Assembly: GCA_945885625.1 (NCBI GenBank)
Contig: CAMCYS010000009.1
Location: forward strand, 1-60,736
Reading direction: 5' to 3'
Origin: Bifidobacterium breve
GTDB taxonomy: Bacteria > Actinomycetota > Actinomycetes > Nanopelagicales > Nanopelagicaceae
DNA: 60,736 nt
Positions 1 through 8,739 of this stretch are shown here, one piece after another. Under the pieces are notes generated by a model, which did no database searches, was not told the DNA's origin, and worked only from the letters and a program-made list of their open reading frames with translations. The translations under genes and the position numbers were made by a program. The stretch's first letter is position 1; every line of letters starts with the position of its first letter.

Positions 1-1
1 T

Positions 2-1219
2 GCTGCTGCCGAAACACCATTACGCAGCGTTCCCAGCTCGGTATCGATCACTTTGCTCGATCCTTTCGGTAACTATGTCGGCGGAGTGGGCGGTGACTTA
101 AATGCTCAGAAAATTACTGATTACCTTGTCGGCACTTTGCCAGCTAACGCTGCCAAATATGGAAATCGACCTTTCACTTTAGAAATTCCAGGTTCTGACT
201 TTCGAGTATTGGCTAAAGTGTTGCCATCTGCACTCGGTTCAGTCTTTGTCGCACAGTCATTGGCTGGTGTAGATGAGACTGCTGCACGTTTGCGAGTAGT
301 TTTTGTGTTAATTGGTTTGCTAGCACTTTTGCTTATTGCATTTGCTTCTCGAATGGTAATTAGAGTTGGTTTGAGACCACTTGTTGCAGTTGAAGAAACG
401 GCTGAGAAAATCGCTGCCGGTGACTTATCTGCACGTTTGCCTGATGCTAAACCTGATACTGAAGTTGGTCGACTAGTTACTTCGCTAAACGCAATGCTTT
501 CTCGAATTGAAGAATCATTTGCTGCGCGCACTGCTAGTGAAAACAAGTTGCGTCGTTTTGTGGCCGATGCCAGCCATGAATTGCGCACACCACTTACTGC
601 GATTCGTGGTTTTGCTGAACTACATCGTCAAGGTGCGGTTAAAGGTGAAGCTGCAACTTCTGAATTGGTGGGTCGAATTGAAAGTGAGTCAGTGCGCATG
701 GGTGCTTTGGTAGAAGATTTATTAGCTTTGGCTCGGTTAGATCAATCAAGAGAATTAAGTCTCGCCCCAATTAATCTAACTGAATTAGTAACTGAAGCAG
801 TTGCATCAGCCAGGGCAGCTGGCCCAGATCACCCAATCACTCTTGATTCGCCAGATGAATCTTTTATTTTGGGTGATGCGGGTAAAATCCACCAAGTTGT
901 AGCAAATTTATTAGCTAATGCTCGAATTCACACTCCAATTGGCACGCCAATCACGGTTTCGATTGAGAGCAATGACGAAGGTACTTCTATCTCGATTGCC
1001 GACGCTGGGCCTGGCTTATCGCTAGAGGATCAAGCCCGTATTTTTGAGCGCTTTTACCGCGCAGACCCATCACGAAACCGCGCTAAAGAGGAAGGAAGTG
1101 GCCTAGGTCTTTCTATCGTTGACTCAGTGATGCAGGCCCACGGTGGCAAAGTTATCGTGACTTCAAAGTTAGGTGAAGGCGCAACCTTTACGGTTTTCTT
1201 CCCACTAGCAGCTAGTTAA
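2..1219 (+). CDS. Sensor histidine kinase (5' end outside window)
   Basis: Membrane-bound two-component sensor kinase. The reading frame is open to the left edge of the window, so the TTG at 53 is not a real start and the gene is partial. Visible in order: the end of an extracytoplasmic sensor region, one membrane segment (about nt 290-365), a HAMP domain (RPLVAVEETAEKIAAGDLSA), a HisKA domain with phospho-acceptor motif ASHELRTPLTAIRGF, and an HATPase domain with the N box (VVANLLANARIHTP), G1 (DAGPGL), F box (FERFYRAD) and G2 (GSGLGLSIV). All catalytic motifs look intact. The architecture resembles actinobacterial TcrY/TrcS/MprB kinases; the partner regulator would lie upstream and is not visible, so the signal sensed is unknown. 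Confidence 0.93.
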   Translation, partial: AAAETPLRSVPSSVSITLLDPFGNYVGGVGGDLNAQKITDYLVGTLPANAAKYGNRPFTLEIPGSDFRVLAKVLPSALGSVFVAQSLAGVDETAARLRVVFVLIGLLALLLIAFASRMVIRVGLRPLVAVEETAEKIAAGDLSARLPDAKPDTEVGRLVTSLNAMLSRIEESFAARTASENKLRRFVADASHELRTPLTAIRGFAELHRQGAVKGEAATSELVGRIESESVRMGALVEDLLALARLDQSRELSLAPINLTELVTEAVASARAAGPDHPITLDSPDESFILGDAGKIHQVVANLLANARIHTPIGTPITVSIESNDEGTSISIADAGPGLSLEDQARIFERFYRADPSRNRAKEEGSGLGLSIVDSVMQAHGGKVIVTSKLGEGATFTVFFPLAAS

Positions 1220-2117
1220 GCGACTCCATCGCACGAAGTGTTGCTATGCGCTCCTGAATTGGCGGATGCGAGGCAAACATTTTTGATACTGCTTTGGCAT
1301 CTAGCGGCGACTCAATCCAGATATGTGCAACAGCTGTTGATTTCTGGCGCACCACCGTGGAATCAGCAGCCAAGACTTCAAGAGCGCTTCGAAGTCCAGC
1401 TGGGTTACGAGTAAAAGCAACGGCAGTTGCATCAGCTAAAGATTCTCGTTTACGTGAAATCGCAGATTTCAACATCATGGCCGCAATTGGTGCCAAAATT
1501 AAAACGACAAGCGAAACAACCAACATAATCGGATTGCCGTTGCTATCACGATCGCGACGGCCACCACCAAACCACATCATGCGCATCAAAATGTCACTGA
1601 TCAGGGCGATAACACCGGCTGTTGTGGCTGCAACTGCTGAAACTAAAGTATCGCGATTTCCAACATGCGCCATCTCATGCGCGATCACACCTTGCAATTG
1701 ATCGCGATCCATCGCATCTAAAATCCCGGTTGTAAATGCAATGAGAGCATGTTCAGGGTTTCGCCCAGTTGCAAAAGCATTCGGTGCGCTATCTTCAACG
1801 ATAGCTACTTTTGGCATTGGTAAACCACTGGCGATTGTTATCTCTTGAACCAAGCCAAATAGTTTAGGGTTATCGCTCTCTTGAATTAGTTTTGCGCCAG
1901 TCATGGTTAAAACCAATTTGTCCGAGCCGTAGTAAGAGCCCCAGACTGAAAACAAAGTTAACCCAACTGCAAATGGAACAATCGCTGTGCTACTCGTGCC
2001 CAAGTAGGTAAAGATTGAAATTAGAACTAGCCAAGTCAGGGCGCCCATTACTCCTAGGAGAAAGAAAGTTTTGCGCTTATTTGAGCTTTGCGCTTCACGG
2101 AAAGAGAACGTTGCCAT
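1212..2117 (-). CDS. htpX: HtpX-like M48 membrane zinc metalloprotease
   Basis: Integral membrane protease that degrades damaged or misfolded membrane proteins, with its active site on the cytoplasmic side. The protein has 301 residues, two N-terminal membrane segments (about 17-37 and 43-60), the zinc-binding motif HEMAH at 147-151 and two further hydrophobic segments (about 160-180 and 195-215), the usual HtpX plan. The conserved SRKRESLADATAV segment supplies the third, downstream glutamate ligand. It lies 6 nt downstream of lemA, a pair found together in many bacteria, and its 3' end overlaps the end of the histidine kinase gene by 8 nt on the opposite strand. Function is assigned from family motifs. 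Confidence 0.93.
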   Translation of the reverse strand: MATFSFREAQSSNKRKTFFLLGVMGALTWLVLISIFTYLGTSSTAIVPFAVGLTLFSVWGSYYGSDKLVLTMTGAKLIQESDNPKLFGLVQEITIASGLPMPKVAIVEDSAPNAFATGRNPEHALIAFTTGILDAMDRDQLQGVIAHEMAHVGNRDTLVSAVAATTAGVIALISDILMRMMWFGGGRRDRDSNGNPIMLVVSLVVLILAPIAAMMLKSAISRKRESLADATAVAFTRNPAGLRSALEVLAADSTVVRQKSTAVAHIWIESPLDAKAVSKMFASHPPIQERIATLRAMESLN

Positions 2118-2123
2118 AGGCCG

Positions 2124-2678
2124 TTAAAAGCTTACGTTTGGAGCGTTTCGGTTAGTTGCTTCGTCAACTTCGTAGAATTCGCGCTCATCTACTTTGGCAA
2201 AGCCAGCAAAGAAATTGGTTGGAATACTTTTAACTGCAGTATTTAGTAAACGAACGCTGTCGTTATAGAACTGGCGAGAAAACGCAACTTTGTTTTCAGT
2301 GGTCGCCAACTCTTCTTGTAGCGATATGAAATTAGCTGATGCCTTTAGATCAGGATACGCCTCAGCAACTGCTAATAAGCCGCGAAGTGCTTGAGTCAAC
2401 ATGCCATCAGCGGCAGAAACATCAGCAACAGTTGAAGCGGTTGTAGCTTTTGCTCGCGCAGTTATGACTGCGTCAAAAGTTGATTGTTCGTGTGTGGCAT
2501 AACCTTTTACAGTTTCAACTAAATTTGGGATTAGATCTGCACGACGCTTGAGTTGGACTTCAATCTGCGCAAAGGCTTCATCGACTGCGATATTTAATCT
2601 AATTAATCGGTTGTACTGAGCAATAAAAAAGATAACCAGCAGAAGAACGATTCCGCCGACAATAAGAGTTGTCTTCAT
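2124..2678 (-). CDS. lemA: LemA family protein
   Basis: LemA-family protein of 184 residues with a single N-terminal membrane anchor (TLIVGGIVLLLVIFFIAQYN) followed by a helical domain with the family signature (IAVDEAFAQIEVQLKRRADL, IPNLVETVKGYA). The exact biochemical role of LemA is not settled; it is commonly linked to an HtpX-type protease, as here where htpX begins 6 nt downstream. A clear Shine-Dalgarno sequence AAGGAG lies 6 nt upstream of the ATG, so this gene is translated from a leadered mRNA, unlike several neighbours. The two genes probably form one operon for envelope quality control; that is inference from context. Confidence 0.9.
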   Translation of the reverse strand: MKTTLIVGGIVLLLVIFFIAQYNRLIRLNIAVDEAFAQIEVQLKRRADLIPNLVETVKGYATHEQSTFDAVITARAKATTASTVADVSAADGMLTQALRGLLAVAEAYPDLKASANFISLQEELATTENKVAFSRQFYNDSVRLLNTAVKSIPTNFFAGFAKVDEREFYEVDEATNRNAPNVSF

Positions 2679-2708
2679 TTTGACTCCTTAGTAAATAAAA
2701 GCGCTAGG

Positions 2709-3287
2709 CTATTGAATTATGGTTTGGTGGAAATTAATCCAGGAACGACTTGCCGTTGGCCCACGTTGTCCTTGATATCTAGAAGCATAAACGGCTGAAC
2801 CATAAGGATGCTCCGCAGGAGATGAGAGTTTGATTAGACAAAGTTGTCCGATCTTCATTCCTGGAAATAACTTCACTGGCAAATTTGCCACATTTGAAAG
2901 CTCGAGAGTGATGTGGCCAGAAAAACCTGGGTCAATAAAGCCAGCAGTTGAGTGAGTTAGTAAACCAAGGCGACCTAGAGAGGACTTTCCTTCAAGGCGG
3001 CCAGCAATATCATCGGGCAAAGTGATAATTTCAAATGTTGAAGCCAGTACAAATTCACCTGGGTGCAGAATGAAGTGTTCATTTGGTTCGACGACAACTT
3101 CGCGGGTTAGCTCGGATTGCTCGATCGATGGATCAATTACCGAATACTTATGGTTCTCAAAGACCCGAAAAAAACGATCTAGTCGAACATCAACGCTGGA
3201 AGGCTGAACCATCGATTCGGCAAAGGGTTCAACCGCAACCCGGCCAGCGGTAATTTCAGCTCGAATATCGCGATCACTTAGAAGCAC
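2709..3287 (-). CDS. dcd: dCTP deaminase, probably the dUMP-forming type
   Basis: Makes dUMP for thymidylate synthesis. The protein has 192 residues. The signature [20 protein letters not shown] followed by [13 protein letters not shown] matches the bifunctional actinobacterial/archaeal enzyme (dCTP deaminase plus dUTPase activity, directly giving dUMP) better than the monofunctional E. coli type, which has IDPGWEG. The trimer-type C-terminal tail ([13 protein letters not shown]) is present. It starts with GTG, and a TAGGCT box 7 nt upstream suggests a leaderless transcript. It is divergent from the acyl-CoA dehydrogenase gene. Bifunctionality is inferred from sequence resemblance to the M. 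tuberculosis enzyme. Confidence 0.93.
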   Translation of the reverse strand: MLLSDRDIRAEITAGRVAVEPFAESMVQPSSVDVRLDRFFRVFENHKYSVIDPSIEQSELTREVVVEPNEHFILHPGEFVLASTFEIITLPDDIAGRLEGKSSLGRLGLLTHSTAGFIDPGFSGHITLELSNVANLPVKLFPGMKIGQLCLIKLSSPAEHPYGSAVYASRYQGQRGPTASRSWINFHQTIIQ

Positions 3288-3300
3288 GAGTGTGAGCCTA
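3288..3300 (-). promoter_or_regulatory. Leaderless-type promoter of dcd
   Basis: On the minus strand TAGGCT, 7 nt, then GTG; no SD is present. Confidence 0.6.
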
Positions 3301-3366
3301 CCCCAGCAAACACGCCTACCTGCTCTAGCACTTGCCTAAGTTACTGATGGGTAGCATTATTTGCCC

Positions 3367-5190
3367 ATGAGCCATTACATAGCCAATCTGCGCGATATTG
3401 AATTCTGCCTCTTTGACCTACTTGGTCGCGAAAAAGTCATGGGCACTGCTCCTTACGGTGATGTCGATCGTGACACCGCCGTCGGAATGCTCGAAGAGAT
3501 GAAACGTCTTTGCGAGAACGATCTTGCAGCTTCCTTTGTTGAAGGCGATCGCGTTGGTGCAATTCTTAATAAAGAGAGTGGAAATGTAACGCTGCCTGAA
3601 AGCTTTAAGAAATCATATAAAGCATATGTTGATGGTGAATGGTGGCGGCTTGATGCACCAGTTGAACTAGGTGGCATGAAAGTTCCACCATCTGTTCGTT
3701 GGGCAATGGCTGAAATGGTTTTGGGATCAAACCCAGCAATTCATATTTATGCATCTGGTTACGCGTTCGCTCAAGTTGCCTACGTGTTAGGTACTGAGCC
3801 TCAGAAGAAGATGGCAAAGCACATGGTTGATAAGCACTGGGGTGCAACCATGCAACTTACTGAACCAGATGCTGGTTCTGATGTTGGCGCTGGTCGTACT
3901 AAAGCTGTTCAACAACCTGATGGCACATGGCATATCACTGGTACCAAGCGTTACATCACATCAGGGGATGCTGACTTCTATGACAATGTAATGCACTTCG
4001 TGCTTGCTCGTCGTGAAGGCGGCGGGCCAGGAACCAAGGGTCTTTCACTATTCCTGATTCCTAAATTTATCTTTGATTTAGAAACCGGCGAACTTGGCAA
4101 ACGCAATGGCGTTTTTGTAACCGCCCTTGAAGACAAAATGGGACTTAATGTTTCAGCTACCTGCGAAGTTAATTTGGGTGAGAAAGAACCTGCGGTTGGT
4201 TATTTGCTAGGTGAAGTACATGAAGGTATTGCGCAAATGTTTAAAGTTATTGAGTTTGCGCGCATGATGGTTGGAACTAAAGCAATTGCAACCCTTTCGG
4301 CTGGCTACCAACAAGCACTGCTCTATGCAAAGCAGCGCATTCAGGGCGGCGATATGAAAGTCATGAACGATAAAGCCAGCCCACGCGTAGAGATTATTCG
4401 CCACCCAGATGTACGCCGTTCGCTAATGGTGCAGAAGTCCTACAGCGAAGGCATGCGTGCACTTGTTCTATATACCGCATCGATCCAAGATGAGATCGAA
4501 CTTGCGATCAAAGCTGGCGATGCCGACCGCACCAAAGATATGGAAGCACTTAATGACTTACTGCTTCCAATTGTTAAAGGTTATGGCTCTGAAAAGTCGT
4601 GGACACTTCTTGGAACTGAATCACTACAAACTTTTGGTGGCGCCGGATTTACTCGTGACTGGCCACTCGAGCAATATGTACGCGATGCCAAGATCGATAC
4701 TTTGTATGAAGGTACAACTGCGATTCAAGGTCTTGACTTCTTCTTCCGTAAAATTGTTAAAGACGGTGGCCGCGCAATTGGTTTACTCGGCAAAGAAATT
4801 AAAACATTTGCCGAAACTGGTGGCGTACATGCTGCTGAAAAAGAGGCACTACTCAAGGCACTTGGTGATTTGAATGCAATCATCGCAACCTTAGTAGCGC
4901 ACGCAATGGAATCACAAACAGATCCCGAGAAGATTTACACCGTTGGTTTAAATACATCGCGCTGTTTAATGGCAGTCGGTGACATCATTACCGCTTGGTT
5001 ACTACTGCGCCAAGCTGATATCGCTCTTGAAAAGATTCCGAATGCGGGCAAGGATCTTGAGTTCTATAACGGCAAAATCGCCTCAGCTAAGTTCTTTGTC
5101 ACCAATTACCTGCCACACATCACAGCAGATCGCAAAATTGTCGAAGCAACCGACAATTCGATCATGAATATCTCAGACGCAGCCTTCTAA
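3367..5190 (+). CDS. Acyl-CoA dehydrogenase, FadE5-like
   Basis: Large FAD-dependent acyl-CoA dehydrogenase of 607 residues, catalysing the first oxidation of fatty-acid beta-oxidation. The N-terminus MSHYIANLRDIEFCLFDLLG closely resembles the start of mycobacterial FadE5 (MSHYKSNVRD...), so I use the ATG at 3367 rather than the in-frame TTG at 3361. Visible are the FAD/substrate segment TEPDAGSDVGAG, the extended C-terminal region QTFGGAGFTRDWPLEQYVRD and YEGTTAIQGLD. The extra C-terminal domain of about 130 residues is typical of the long FadE5 branch. A TAGCAT box lies 9 nt upstream. It stands alone, without other beta-oxidation genes, and is divergent from dcd. Confidence 0.92.
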   Translation: MSHYIANLRDIEFCLFDLLGREKVMGTAPYGDVDRDTAVGMLEEMKRLCENDLAASFVEGDRVGAILNKESGNVTLPESFKKSYKAYVDGEWWRLDAPVELGGMKVPPSVRWAMAEMVLGSNPAIHIYASGYAFAQVAYVLGTEPQKKMAKHMVDKHWGATMQLTEPDAGSDVGAGRTKAVQQPDGTWHITGTKRYITSGDADFYDNVMHFVLARREGGGPGTKGLSLFLIPKFIFDLETGELGKRNGVFVTALEDKMGLNVSATCEVNLGEKEPAVGYLLGEVHEGIAQMFKVIEFARMMVGTKAIATLSAGYQQALLYAKQRIQGGDMKVMNDKASPRVEIIRHPDVRRSLMVQKSYSEGMRALVLYTASIQDEIELAIKAGDADRTKDMEALNDLLLPIVKGYGSEKSWTLLGTESLQTFGGAGFTRDWPLEQYVRDAKIDTLYEGTTAIQGLDFFFRKIVKDGGRAIGLLGKEIKTFAETGGVHAAEKEALLKALGDLNAIIATLVAHAMESQTDPEKIYTVGLNTSRCLMAVGDIITAWLLLRQADIALEKIPNAGKDLEFYNGKIASAKFFVTNYLPHITADRKIVEATDNSIMNISDAAF

Positions 5191-5238
5191 ATCCGCCCGA
5201 TTAGCTCGTAAACTGAAGAATGCCGGTAGCCAATCAGT

Positions 5239-5250
5239 TACCCTTGCGAG
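5239..5250 (+). promoter_or_regulatory. Leaderless-type promoter of the EamA transporter
   Basis: TACCCT then TGCGAG, then the ATG. A -10 box with 6 nt to the start codon puts the predicted transcription start on or next to the ATG. Confidence 0.6.
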
Positions 5251-6171
5251 ATGTTCAAAGCACGCCGTAGCGAGATCCTGTTAACTCTGGCTGCGATCAT
5301 GTTTGCTTCAAATGGTATCGCCTCAAAACTTCTACTAAACGATTACATTTCGGCTTGGCGATTAGCCCAAGTTCGTTCCATCTCAACTTTTATTCTTCTC
5401 TTGGCGCTAGTCGCATGGCGGGCACCGAAAACTTTGCGTATGACCAAGCAGGAATTACCGCGTTTAGCAGCCCTTGGCGCTTTTGGCATTGCAGCGGTAA
5501 ATGGCGCCTATTTCTTAGCTATTTCCCGCATGCATGTGAGTATCGCTCTACTTATTGAATTCACCGCACCACTTTGGATCGTGCTTTATCTACGTTACGT
5601 TCGCAAGAAGCAGGTGCCTAATGAAATGTGGGCTGCCCTATTTTTGGCACTTCTCGGCTTGGCATTTGTTGCCCAGGTTTGGAAAGGTTTAACTCTCGAT
5701 GGAGTTGGCGTGCTCGCAGCTCTGGGCGCAGCATTTGCACTGGCTTTCTTCTTCTTAGCTGGTGAAGGAATCACTGCAAATCGCGATAATCAATCAACGA
5801 CTATGTGGGGCTTTGGTTTCGCAGCTCTTACTTGGTCTTTACTGATGCCGATTTGGACATTCCCGTTTGAAATTTTCACGGTTTCAGTTCCATTGGGCGG
5901 CGCTTTTGAGGGATATAGCGCTTCGGGTTGGGTGCTGATTCTTTATGTAGTTGTGATGGGAACAATCTTGCCGTATCTATGCGTGATGAATGGTTTGCGT
6001 AGCCTTTCCGCAGCAGCGACAAGCGCATTTGGAATGTTAGAGCCGATCTTTGCTGGCGCTGTAGCATGGTTCTGGTTTAGTGAATCGTGGACAGTGCTTC
6101 AATTGTTTGGCGGGGTAATTGTGATTGCCGGAATTTACCTGGCAGATCGCGCAAAAAGTGCTACTAAATAA
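5251..6171 (+). CDS. EamA/DMT-superfamily transporter (RhtA-like)
   Basis: Inner-membrane transporter of 306 residues with ten hydrophobic segments arranged as two EamA repeats, the usual plan of drug/metabolite transporters that export amino acids or other small metabolites. The first repeat contains the SRMHVSIALLIEFTAPLWIV segment and the second the TSAFGMLEPIFAGAVAWFWF segment, both typical of this family. The substrate cannot be told from sequence. The start ATG at 5251 is supported by a TACCCT box ending 6 nt upstream, fitting leaderless transcription. It is transcribed alone, and its 3' end faces dnaB with 13 nt between stops. Confidence 0.88.
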   Translation: MFKARRSEILLTLAAIMFASNGIASKLLLNDYISAWRLAQVRSISTFILLLALVAWRAPKTLRMTKQELPRLAALGAFGIAAVNGAYFLAISRMHVSIALLIEFTAPLWIVLYLRYVRKKQVPNEMWAALFLALLGLAFVAQVWKGLTLDGVGVLAALGAAFALAFFFLAGEGITANRDNQSTTMWGFGFAALTWSLLMPIWTFPFEIFTVSVPLGGAFEGYSASGWVLILYVVVMGTILPYLCVMNGLRSLSAAATSAFGMLEPIFAGAVAWFWFSESWTVLQLFGGVIVIAGIYLADRAKSATK

Positions 6172-6184
6172 ATATTTTAGATAA

Positions 6185-7609
6185 TTAGTTTTCTTCACGT
6201 TCGCGCTGTTGAGTGAAATCTTGCATTCCGCTATTTACTGGCATATCAACAAAACGCGCAATGTGAAGTTGGGCTGAAACTGTAATTGTGCGAGTTGGTC
6301 CGTTACGGTGCTTCGCCACAATTAAATCGGCCTCACCGGAACGACTTTGTGGATCATATAAATCATCGCGATGTAACAAAATAACTACGTCGGCATCTTG
6401 TTCAATCGAACCTGATTCGCGAAGATCTGAAAGCATTGGTTTCTTATCAGAGCGTTGTTCGGGTGAACGGTTTAGCTGCGAGATTGCAATAACCGGGACA
6501 TCTAACTCTTTGGCCATTAACTTCAAGTGGCGAGAGAACTCGGAAACCTCTTGTTGGCGGTTCTCTACGCGCTTGCCAGAAGTCATCAACTGTAGGTAGT
6601 CGATCACGATTAGCTTTAAATCATGGCGTTGTTTTAAGCGACGAGCTTTTGCGCGAATCTCCATCATGGAAAGATTTGGGGAATCATCGATAAATAGCGG
6701 CGCATTTGAAATCTCGCCCATGCGCCTGGCTAAACGAGACCATTCTTCATCAGATAAAGCACCTGAGCGAATATTGTTTAAACCTACTTTTGCCTCTGAT
6801 GACAGCATGCGCATTGTGATTTCAGAGCGTGACATTTCCAGTGAGAAAATAACTGAAGTTTTTCCATCGTGAATAGATGCCTGGCGCGCAATATCTAAAC
6901 CAAGCGTTGATTTACCAACTGCCGGACGCGCAGCCAACACAATCATGTTTCCGGGGTGCAGACCATTAGTTAATTTATCTAAATCGCGGAAACCAGTCAT
7001 GACACCTTCGATACCAACGCCTTTAGAGATTGCTTCGATCTCATCGAGTGCTTGCGGCAACAAAGTACTTAGTTGAACATAATCTTCAGAGGTGCGTCGT
7101 TCAGTAACTTGGAAAACTTCTACTTGTGCTTGATCAACTGCTTCGTCTACATCGCCTTCGACGGTGTAACCAAGTTGCACAATTTTGGTACCAGCTTCAA
7201 CTAAACGACGCATGATTGCGCGTTCGCGAACAATCTTTGCGTAGTAACCAGCATTAGCTGCAGTTGGAACCGATGAGATCAAAGTATGTAGATAAGGCGC
7301 ACCACCTGCGCGAGCAATGTCGCCACGTTTTGCTAGCTCAGCTGAAACAGTAACTGCATCAGCTGGTTCGCCACGACCATATAAATCAATAATTACATCG
7401 TAGATAAGTTCATGTGCGGGGCGGTAAAAATCACGTTCGCGTAAAATTTCTACAACATCAGCAATTGCATCTTTACTTAGCAGCATTCCACCAAGAACTG
7501 ATTGTTCGGCAATTAAATCTTGTGGTGGTGTGCGTTCAAATTCTGGCGCAGAGTTATATGAAGAGCTGTTCTGTTGATTGCTGCGATTTGGAAGTTCTGC
7601 GATGCTCAC
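6185..7609 (-). CDS. dnaB: Replicative DNA helicase DnaB
   Basis: Hexameric 5'-3' helicase that unwinds DNA at the replication fork. The protein has 474 residues: an N-terminal helical domain (PPQDLIAEQSVLGGMLLSKD), a linker, and a RecA-like ATPase domain with Walker A ARPAVGKSTLGLDIARQAS, Walker B (LIVIDYLQLM) and the arginine-finger region near SQLNRSPEQR. No intein interrupts it, unlike M. tuberculosis DnaB. The GTG start is set by an SD sequence GGGAGG 8 nt upstream. It follows rplI at a 359-nt gap holding DnaA-box-like repeats and an inverted repeat. Its likely loader, DciA, is also in this window. Confidence 0.97.
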   Translation of the reverse strand: MSIAELPNRSNQQNSSSYNSAPEFERTPPQDLIAEQSVLGGMLLSKDAIADVVEILRERDFYRPAHELIYDVIIDLYGRGEPADAVTVSAELAKRGDIARAGGAPYLHTLISSVPTAANAGYYAKIVRERAIMRRLVEAGTKIVQLGYTVEGDVDEAVDQAQVEVFQVTERRTSEDYVQLSTLLPQALDEIEAISKGVGIEGVMTGFRDLDKLTNGLHPGNMIVLAARPAVGKSTLGLDIARQASIHDGKTSVIFSLEMSRSEITMRMLSSEAKVGLNNIRSGALSDEEWSRLARRMGEISNAPLFIDDSPNLSMMEIRAKARRLKQRHDLKLIVIDYLQLMTSGKRVENRQQEVSEFSRHLKLMAKELDVPVIAISQLNRSPEQRSDKKPMLSDLRESGSIEQDADVVILLHRDDLYDPQSRSGEADLIVAKHRNGPTRTITVSAQLHIARFVDMPVNSGMQDFTQQREREEN

Positions 7610-7649
7610 GCGTAAAACCTCCCATTAGCTACTGACATTTTTAAGGCGC

Positions 7650-7668
7650 TAAGCGTGAATTACGCTTA
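7650..7668. repeat. Inverted repeat in the dnaB leader
   Basis: TAAGCGT (7650-7656) and ACGCTTA (7662-7668) are perfect 7-bp arms around a 5-nt loop, 41 nt upstream of the dnaB GTG. It has no U-run on either side, so it reads as an operator or mRNA hairpin rather than a terminator. Confidence 0.55.
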
Positions 7669-7724
7669 CGGAGGCAAAGGTATGAGTGCTGGCCACGGTT
7701 AGCGAATAACCCTACTTGTGGGTG

Positions 7725-7758
7725 TGGGTAAGCCTGGGGATAAGTCGGTGGATAAGCG
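7725..7758. promoter_or_regulatory. Three 12-bp-spaced DnaA-box-like repeats upstream of dnaB
   Basis: The tetranucleotide TAAG recurs at 7729, 7741 and 7753, each preceded by a G-rich half, giving TGGGGATAA (7735-7743) and GGTGGATAA (7747-7755), each one base from the DnaA box TGTGGATAA, plus a weaker third copy. The exact 12-bp period suggests binding on a fixed face of the helix. DnaA binding is an inference. Confidence 0.35.
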
Positions 7759-7916
7759 TGATTTCCTGTGTACAAAGCAGTGGATGAACTGTGCGTATCT
7801 CTAACTTTTCTCGAATTAGCCTCTAAATGCGCAGGTCAGCAGCGTTACATCTACTTACATCGTTGTGTATGAAAGTAAATAACTTTTTCTCATTAGTTGA
7901 GATTGCGCGCAAAATT

Positions 7917-7958
7917 ACAAAATAAAACGGGCCCGACGCAATTAGCGCAGAGCCCGTT
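7917..7958 (-). terminator. Rho-independent terminator after rplI
   Basis: On the minus strand the 7-bp stem AACGGGC/GCCCGTT (7952-7958 with 7926-7932) closes a loop that contains a further GCGC pairing, and is followed by a TTTTATTTT tract. It lies 10 nt after the rplI stop and ends the rpsF-ssb-rpsR-rplI operon before dnaB. Confidence 0.8.
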
Positions 7959-7968
7959 CTAATTTTAT

Positions 7969-8415
7969 TTATTCAGCTACAACGTTCAAGGTAACTGTGG
8001 CAGTTACATGATGCTCTAGTGAGACCTTTGCTGAGTGGGTACCAATCTTCTTGATATGGCCAGCCATCTTGATGCTGTGACGATCAATATCAATCGCAAC
8101 TGAGCTCTTAATTGCTGCTGCTACATCTTTATCGGTCACTGAACCGAATAGACGATTTCCGGTACCAACTTTTACCTTGATGGTAAGAGTTGCTGCTTCA
8201 AGTGTTGCCTTGATTGAGTTAGCGTGATCGATATCGCGGATCTCGCGTGCTGCACGAGCACGACGAATTCCTTCGATCTGCTTCTCTCCGCCTTGGCTCC
8301 AGGTGATCGCGTTTCCGCGTGGAAGCAAGTAGTTGCGGCCAAAGCCATCTTTAACAGTTACCACATCGCCAGCTTGACCAAGCCCAGCAACTTCGCGAGT
8401 AAGGATGAGTTTCAT
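7969..8415 (-). CDS. rplI: 50S ribosomal protein L9
   Basis: Ribosomal protein L9 of 148 residues, the usual length. The N-terminal domain begins MKLILTREVAGLGQAGDVVT with the conserved VKDGFGRNYLLPRGNAI segment that binds 23S rRNA; a long connecting helix (about 45-75) leads to the C-terminal domain (GTGNRLFGSVTDKDVAAAI). It is the last gene of the rpsF-ssb-rpsR-rplI operon, 14 nt after rpsR, with SD GGAGCGATGA just upstream, and is followed by a clear terminator. Confidence 0.97.
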   Translation of the reverse strand: MKLILTREVAGLGQAGDVVTVKDGFGRNYLLPRGNAITWSQGGEKQIEGIRRARAAREIRDIDHANSIKATLEAATLTIKVKVGTGNRLFGSVTDKDVAAAIKSSVAIDIDRHSIKMAGHIKKIGTHSAKVSLEHHVTATVTLNVVAE

Positions 8416-8429
8416 ATGTTCATCGCTCC

Positions 8430-8717
8430 TTATCGCGCTGTAGATGTGTAAGGCAGTAGCGCTACTTCGCGGCTGTTTTTAACCGCTGTTGCTACTGAAC
8501 GTTGATGTTGTGTGCATGCACCAGTTACGCGACGTGCGCGAATCTTGCCGCGATCAGAGATGTACTTACGCAAGGTGTTGATGTCCTTGTAATCAATGTA
8601 AGTAACTTTGTTCTGGCAGAAGCTGCATGGCTTCTTCTTAAACTTCTTATTAAGGGCAGCTGCTTTCGCGCCCTTATTCTTAGGCTCTTTTAAAGCCCGG
8701 TTATTTCTTGCTCCCAT
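8430..8717 (-). CDS. rpsR: 30S ribosomal protein S18
   Basis: Ribosomal protein S18 of 95 residues, which pairs with S6 on the 30S platform. The core [20 protein letters not shown] and [14 protein letters not shown] are diagnostic. CSFC plus the later Cys in GACTQ match the cysteine-containing form of S18 that can bind zinc. The N-terminus carries a basic extension of about 25 residues ([20 protein letters not shown]); the start is fixed by an AAGGAG sequence 8 nt upstream of the ATG. A hairpin in the 84-nt gap to ssb may tune its expression. Confidence 0.96.
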   Translation of the reverse strand: MGARNNRALKEPKNKGAKAAALNKKFKKKPCSFCQNKVTYIDYKDINTLRKYISDRGKIRARRVTGACTQHQRSVATAVKNSREVALLPYTSTAR

Positions 8718-8739
8718 TGTGGTGCTCCTTTTCGGGTGC

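Larger units (their letters stand above)
7610..7968. other. Intergenic region between dnaB and rplI
   Basis: This 359-nt gap holds the dnaB leader with its SD, an inverted repeat (7650-7668), a six-codon ORF with its own SD on the plus strand, three 12-bp-spaced repeats resembling DnaA boxes (7725-7758), and the rplI terminator (7917-7958). I see no larger coding region between about 7760 and 7915. Confidence 0.7.

Noticed and set aside
53..55. TTG as start of the histidine kinase
   Set aside because: The frame is open to base 2 and reads as the end of a sensor domain, so the gene simply continues outside the window.
121..588. Antisense ORFs of 60-155 residues inside histidine kinase, fadE, gyrB, gyrA, sdhA, kinase and others
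   Set aside because: They are Ser/Arg/Leu-rich reverse-frame readings of well supported genes with no domain resemblance.
6185..7609. Intein in dnaB, as in M. tuberculosis
   Set aside because: The protein is 474 residues with continuous helicase motifs; no insert.
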